A stretch of 64,000 bases of DNA from Pseudomonadota bacterium (GTDB taxonomy: Bacteria > Pseudomonadota > Alphaproteobacteria > Rhizobiales > Xanthobacteraceae): NCBI GenBank assembly GCA_023404675.1, contig JAEYAW010000033.1, forward strand, positions 1 to 64,000, read 5' to 3'. This document shows, one piece after another, positions 61,342-64,000 of the stretch; the stretch's first letter is position 1, and each line of letters begins with the position of its first letter. The translations under genes and the position numbers were made by a program. The notes under the pieces are model-generated. The model was not told the origin of the DNA, did not search any database, and saw nothing but the letters and a program-made list of their open reading frames with translations.

Positions 61342-62139
61342 CTACCTTCCTACGAATTTCGCGGCGCGGCGCTCCTCGGTGGCGCGGACGCCTTCCTTGA
61401 AGTCCTCCGTGGCGCGCAGGCGCGTCTGTTCGGCGAGTTCGTGCCGGGTCGCGGCCTGAACGCGGTCGGCGAGTCCGGCGCGCAGCGTCGCGCGCGTCGC
61501 CAGCAAACCGAGCGGCGAGCATTCGGCGATCTCGGAGGCGAGCTTCATCGCGGCGGCGCGGACTTCCTCCTGCGGCACCAGCGCGTTGGCGAGCCCGATC
61601 TTGTACGCCTCCTCGCCGGTGACGCGGCGGCTGGTGTAGAACATCAGCTCGGCGTTGTTCCTGCCGACCAGTTCCGGCAGCGTCACCGTGAGCCCGAAGC
61701 CCGGATGGAAACCGAGCTTGGTGAAGTTGGCCGAGAAGCGCGCCTCCGGGCAGGTCACGCGGAAATCCGCCGAGACGGCGAGGCCGAGGCCGCCGCCGAT
61801 GGCCGCGCCATGCACGGCCGCGATGATCGGTTTCTTCGCGCGGAAGATGCGCACGGCTTCCATATAAAGATGGTTGATCGAGCCGAGGCTGTCGGCGGGA
61901 TCGGGGGGAGCGTCGTTCTCCTGCCGCGACGGATCATTGAAATTCGCGCCGGCGCAGAACGCCTTGCCCTGTGCGGCCAGCACCACCGCGCGCAGGTTGA
62001 TGTCCTTATCGATGTCGTCGAGCGCGTCGGCGATCTGCCGGATCAGCAGGATGTCGAAGAAGTTCAGCGGCGGCCGGCGGATCTCAATCAGCGCGACGTG
62101 GCCATGGGTTTCGACGGCGATATCCTTGAACTGGGTCAT
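61342..62139 (-). CDS. Enoyl-CoA hydratase/isomerase family protein, 265 aa
   Basis: Crotonase fold. The oxyanion-hole segments are GKAFCAGANF (about 58-67) and HGAAIGGGLGLAVSADFRV (about 109-127). One or both hydratase glutamates seem absent: the second-Glu region reads KLGFHPGFGLTVTLPELVG. A decarboxylase, isomerase or hydrolase role in acyl-CoA metabolism is therefore as likely as hydration. The start at 62139 has AGGACTTCC upstream. It lies downstream of an acyl-CoA dehydrogenase on the same strand, separated by a palindromic repeat, which supports a fatty or aromatic acid degradation context. Confidence 0.88.
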   Translation of the reverse strand: MTQFKDIAVETHGHVALIEIRRPPLNFFDILLIRQIADALDDIDKDINLRAVVLAAQGKAFCAGANFNDPSRQENDAPPDPADSLGSINHLYMEAVRIFRAKKPIIAAVHGAAIGGGLGLAVSADFRVTCPEARFSANFTKLGFHPGFGLTVTLPELVGRNNAELMFYTSRRVTGEEAYKIGLANALVPQEEVRAAAMKLASEIAECSPLGLLATRATLRAGLADRVQAATRHELAEQTRLRATEDFKEGVRATEERRAAKFVGR

Positions 62140-62198
62140 GAGGAAGTCCTGACGGCTTCTGGTTGTTGACGGAAACGGCAGCCGGGCCGTCGGGTTTG

Positions 62199-62307
62199 CC
62201 CTCTCCCCGCTGGGGAGAGGGTTGGGGTGAGGGGGTGTCGTGTTACGGTCCTCGCTCCCCTCACCCGGATTGCTTGGCAATCCGACCTCTCCCCGGTGGG
62301 GAGAGGT
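62199..62307. repeat. Composite extragenic palindrome cluster
   Basis: Four perfect dyads are packed in 109 bp: CCCTCTCCCC/GGGGAGAGGG (62199-62221), GGGTGAGGGG/CCCCTCACCC (62225-62266), GGATTGC/GCAATCC (62267-62283) and ACCTCTCCCC/GGGGAGAGGT (62285-62307). The outer two are near-copies in the same family. This is a typical rhizobial mosaic repeat between the acyl-CoA dehydrogenase and the enoyl-CoA hydratase genes. Confidence 0.85.
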
Positions 62308-62356
62308 AAGCGCGCGACGGCTCGACATTCTTTGAGAGCGGCTTCCGTGTACTGGC

Positions 62357-63514
62357 TCATCGCAGGCCCAATCCGCGCGCGATGATTCCGCGCAGCACCT
62401 CGGTGGTGCCGCCCTGAATGGTGAGCTTGGGCGCGAGCCGCGTCGCGTAGGGCAGCACGGCGTCGAGCGTTTCGTGGTTGCTGTCCTCCGGCTCGATGAA
62501 GGCGGCGAGCTGGCGCACGCGTTGCGGCAGCGCCTGCTCCCACACCGTGCCGATATCCTTGACGATCGAGGCCTCGACCACCGGCTCCCTGCCCGCCTCC
62601 AGCATGCCCGCGACCGAGACCGACATGCGGCGCATGGTGTGGAGCTGTGCGACGAGCCGGCCGATGCCTTCTGCGCCGCGCGCGTCAGGCTCCCTGCCAA
62701 GCGCGCGAACCAGCTCGGTCAGCACATAGGAGGTTTCGAGAAAGCGTTCGGGCCCGGAGCGCTCGTAGGCGAGTTCGCTGGTTGCCTGCTTCCACGCGCC
62801 GTCGATCTCGCCGAGCACGTTGTCGTCCGGCACGAAAGCGTCCTGAAACACCACCTCGTTGAATTCGGGACGCCCGGCCATCTGCATGATCGGATTGACG
62901 GTGATGCCGGGCGTTTTCATATCGACAAGGAACTGGGTCAGGCCGTGGCGGCGATTCTCTTTCGTGGAGGGCGAGGTGCGGAAGATCGCGATCATGTAAT
63001 CGGCGATATGCGCCGAGGTCGTCCAGATCTTGCTGCCGTTGATGAGCCAGCCGCCGTCGGTTTTGGTGGCCTTCGTCTTCGCCGCGAACAGGTCCGAGCC
63101 CGAATTGGGCTCGCTCATGCCGATGGCGAAGCACACCTCGCCGCGGCAGATGCGCGGCAGGATATCCATCTTGATGTGCTCGGGCGCGTATTTCAGGAGG
63201 ATCGGTCCGCTCTGGCGGTCGGCGACGAAGAATCGTCGCACCGGCGCATTGGCGACGCGCATTTCCTCGGTCATGACGTAGCGTTCGAGGAAGCTGCGCT
63301 CGTGGCCGCCATATTGCTTCGGCCAGGTCATGCCGATCCAGCCGCGCTCGCCAACGCGCTGGCAGAAGCCGCGCGAATCCAGATCCTCGGAATTCGGGTC
63401 GTGCGGATCGAAGGTGCCGCGCGCCACCTCCTCGGCGAGGAAGGCGCGCACCTCCCGGCGCAGTTGCTGGCAGACGGGCGGCAGGCGGATCGGATCGAAA
63501 CGAAGGGCGGTCAT
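62357..63514 (-). CDS. Acyl-CoA dehydrogenase, 385 aa
   Basis: FAD-dependent alpha,beta-dehydrogenation of an acyl-CoA. Conserved parts are the N-terminal helical domain, the FAIGMSEPNSGSDL FAD/substrate loop (about 130-143), KIWTTSAHIADYMI, the ELAYERSGPERF region and the C-terminal LTIQGGTTEVLRGIIARGLGL. Chain-length preference cannot be read. Start at 63514 (MTALRFD). A second acyl-CoA dehydrogenase ends 29 bp upstream on the same strand; such pairs commonly form heteromeric enzymes for steroid-like or unusual acyl chains, which is inference here. Confidence 0.93.
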   Translation of the reverse strand: MTALRFDPIRLPPVCQQLRREVRAFLAEEVARGTFDPHDPNSEDLDSRGFCQRVGERGWIGMTWPKQYGGHERSFLERYVMTEEMRVANAPVRRFFVADRQSGPILLKYAPEHIKMDILPRICRGEVCFAIGMSEPNSGSDLFAAKTKATKTDGGWLINGSKIWTTSAHIADYMIAIFRTSPSTKENRRHGLTQFLVDMKTPGITVNPIMQMAGRPEFNEVVFQDAFVPDDNVLGEIDGAWKQATSELAYERSGPERFLETSYVLTELVRALGREPDARGAEGIGRLVAQLHTMRRMSVSVAGMLEAGREPVVEASIVKDIGTVWEQALPQRVRQLAAFIEPEDSNHETLDAVLPYATRLAPKLTIQGGTTEVLRGIIARGLGLR

Positions 63515-63543
63515 CGGATGTCTTTCGGAAATGGAGGCGGGCG

Positions 63544-64000
63544 TCAGCGCGAGGCGACCAGTGGCCAGAGATCGTCGGCGCCGTTCGCGGCGACGCGGCG
63601 TCCAAGCTCGGTGGCCCAATAACTCTCGTTGCCGAAGTCGTCGCGCCAGCCGAGCGCGCGTAAGGTGAAGCGGTGCAGGATGTGCTCCTGCGTGAAGCCG
63701 ATCGCGCCGAACACCTGGTGGGCGATCGCGGATGCGGTTTCGGCCGCCTCGGCGCAGCGGATCTTGGCAGCCGTTGCCTCCAGAAAAACGGCGTCGTCGA
63801 AGCTGGTCGCGCTGTTGATGGCGTCGGCCGCCGAGGTCGCCGCCGTTACCGCCGCTGCGGTCTCGCCCGCGAGCCTGGCAAGGCTGTGCTGCACGGCCTG
63901 AAACTTGCCGATCTTTTTCTCGAAGGCGACGCGCTCGTTGGCGTAGTCGACGCTGATCTGCAGCATGGATTCCAGTGCGCCCGCGATCTGCAGGCTGCGC
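63544..64000 (-). CDS. Acyl-CoA dehydrogenase, C-terminal part (runs off the right edge)
   Basis: About 152 codons of the C-terminal helical domain are visible; the reading frame stays open to the window edge. Matching segments are ANERVAFEKKIGKFQAVQHSLARL, IRCAEAAETASAIAHQVFGAIGFTQEH and LHRFTLRALGWRDDFG, typical of the FAD/tetramer-contact helices. It is upstream of the first acyl-CoA dehydrogenase by 29 bp and probably co-transcribed. The Met at 63966 is internal, since coding continues upstream of it (AGALES before it). Confidence 0.9.
   Translation of the reverse strand, partial: RSLQIAGALESMLQISVDYANERVAFEKKIGKFQAVQHSLARLAGETAAAVTAATSAADAINSATSFDDAVFLEATAAKIRCAEAAETASAIAHQVFGAIGFTQEHILHRFTLRALGWRDDFGNESYWATELGRRVAANGADDLWPLVASR

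Noticed and set aside
62199..62307. Possible CRISPR-like repeats
   Set aside because: Repeats are self-complementary palindromes of unequal spacing without unique spacers.
1..64000. tRNA, rRNA, insertion sequences or prophage
   Set aside because: I looked for tRNA-like ends next to trpS, transposase motifs and phage genes and saw none.

Overview
The window is about 66% GC (estimated by eye), packed with genes, and reads as chromosomal DNA of an alphaproteobacterium. The content fits Hyphomicrobiales, family Nitrobacteraceae (Bradyrhizobium, Afipia, Rhodopseudomonas relatives): trpS next to uspA, a DUF2783/MBL/hmgA/fahA/hppD block, several secreted caspase-fold proteins, Omp25/31-type porins and typical rhizobial extragenic palindromes. 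Genus is inference. I see no rRNA, tRNA, CRISPR array, transposase or prophage.

Region 1 (1-12.3 kb, mostly minus strand): the tail of a polysaccharide export protein, a small secreted protein, arginase, then a DNA-processing cluster. That cluster holds a very large DUF4011/SF1 helicase/Vsr-like nuclease/DUF3320 protein, an SbcD-like nuclease and an SbcC/YhaN-like ATPase. The helicase gene is broken by a +1 frameshift near 8565. purU follows.

Region 2 (12.5-26 kb): housekeeping and metabolism. It has a ZnuD-like TonB receptor with a palindromic operator, a first active-site-intact caspase-fold protein, pncB, a DUF2867 protein, an MmgE/PrpD protein, a class V aminotransferase, adenosine kinase, trpS, uspA and htpG.

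Region 3 (26-41.4 kb): envelope and signalling genes. It includes a degenerate secreted nuclease-fold protein, a 577-residue orphan protein, a one-repeat Cys-rich mini-protein, a pseudo-caspase, an orphan RND adaptor, a class III nucleotidyl cyclase, an AsmA protein, a Crp/Fnr regulator and an RND efflux pump.

Region 4 (41.5-50.4 kb): the most unusual part. On one strand lie OmpA, a caspase fused to a long coiled coil and a peptidoglycan-binding-like domain, a small secreted protein, a TPR-carrying pseudo-caspase, and a second OmpA. A divergent two-barrel outer membrane protein follows. With the copies at 14.9 and 30.1 kb the window holds four caspase-fold proteins: two keep the His/Cys dyad, and two have lost both residues with the same Cys-to-Ser change. 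I propose an envelope-located caspase/pseudo-caspase/OmpA network as the best candidate for an undescribed system.

Region 5 (50.7-64 kb): tyrosine/homogentisate catabolism. A MarR regulator is divergent from a flavin monooxygenase, DUF2783 protein, MBL-fold protein, hmgA and fahA; an Lrp-type regulator is divergent from hppD. No maleylacetoacetate isomerase is present. A PQQ-dependent alcohol dehydrogenase, an enoyl-CoA hydratase and two acyl-CoA dehydrogenases close the window.
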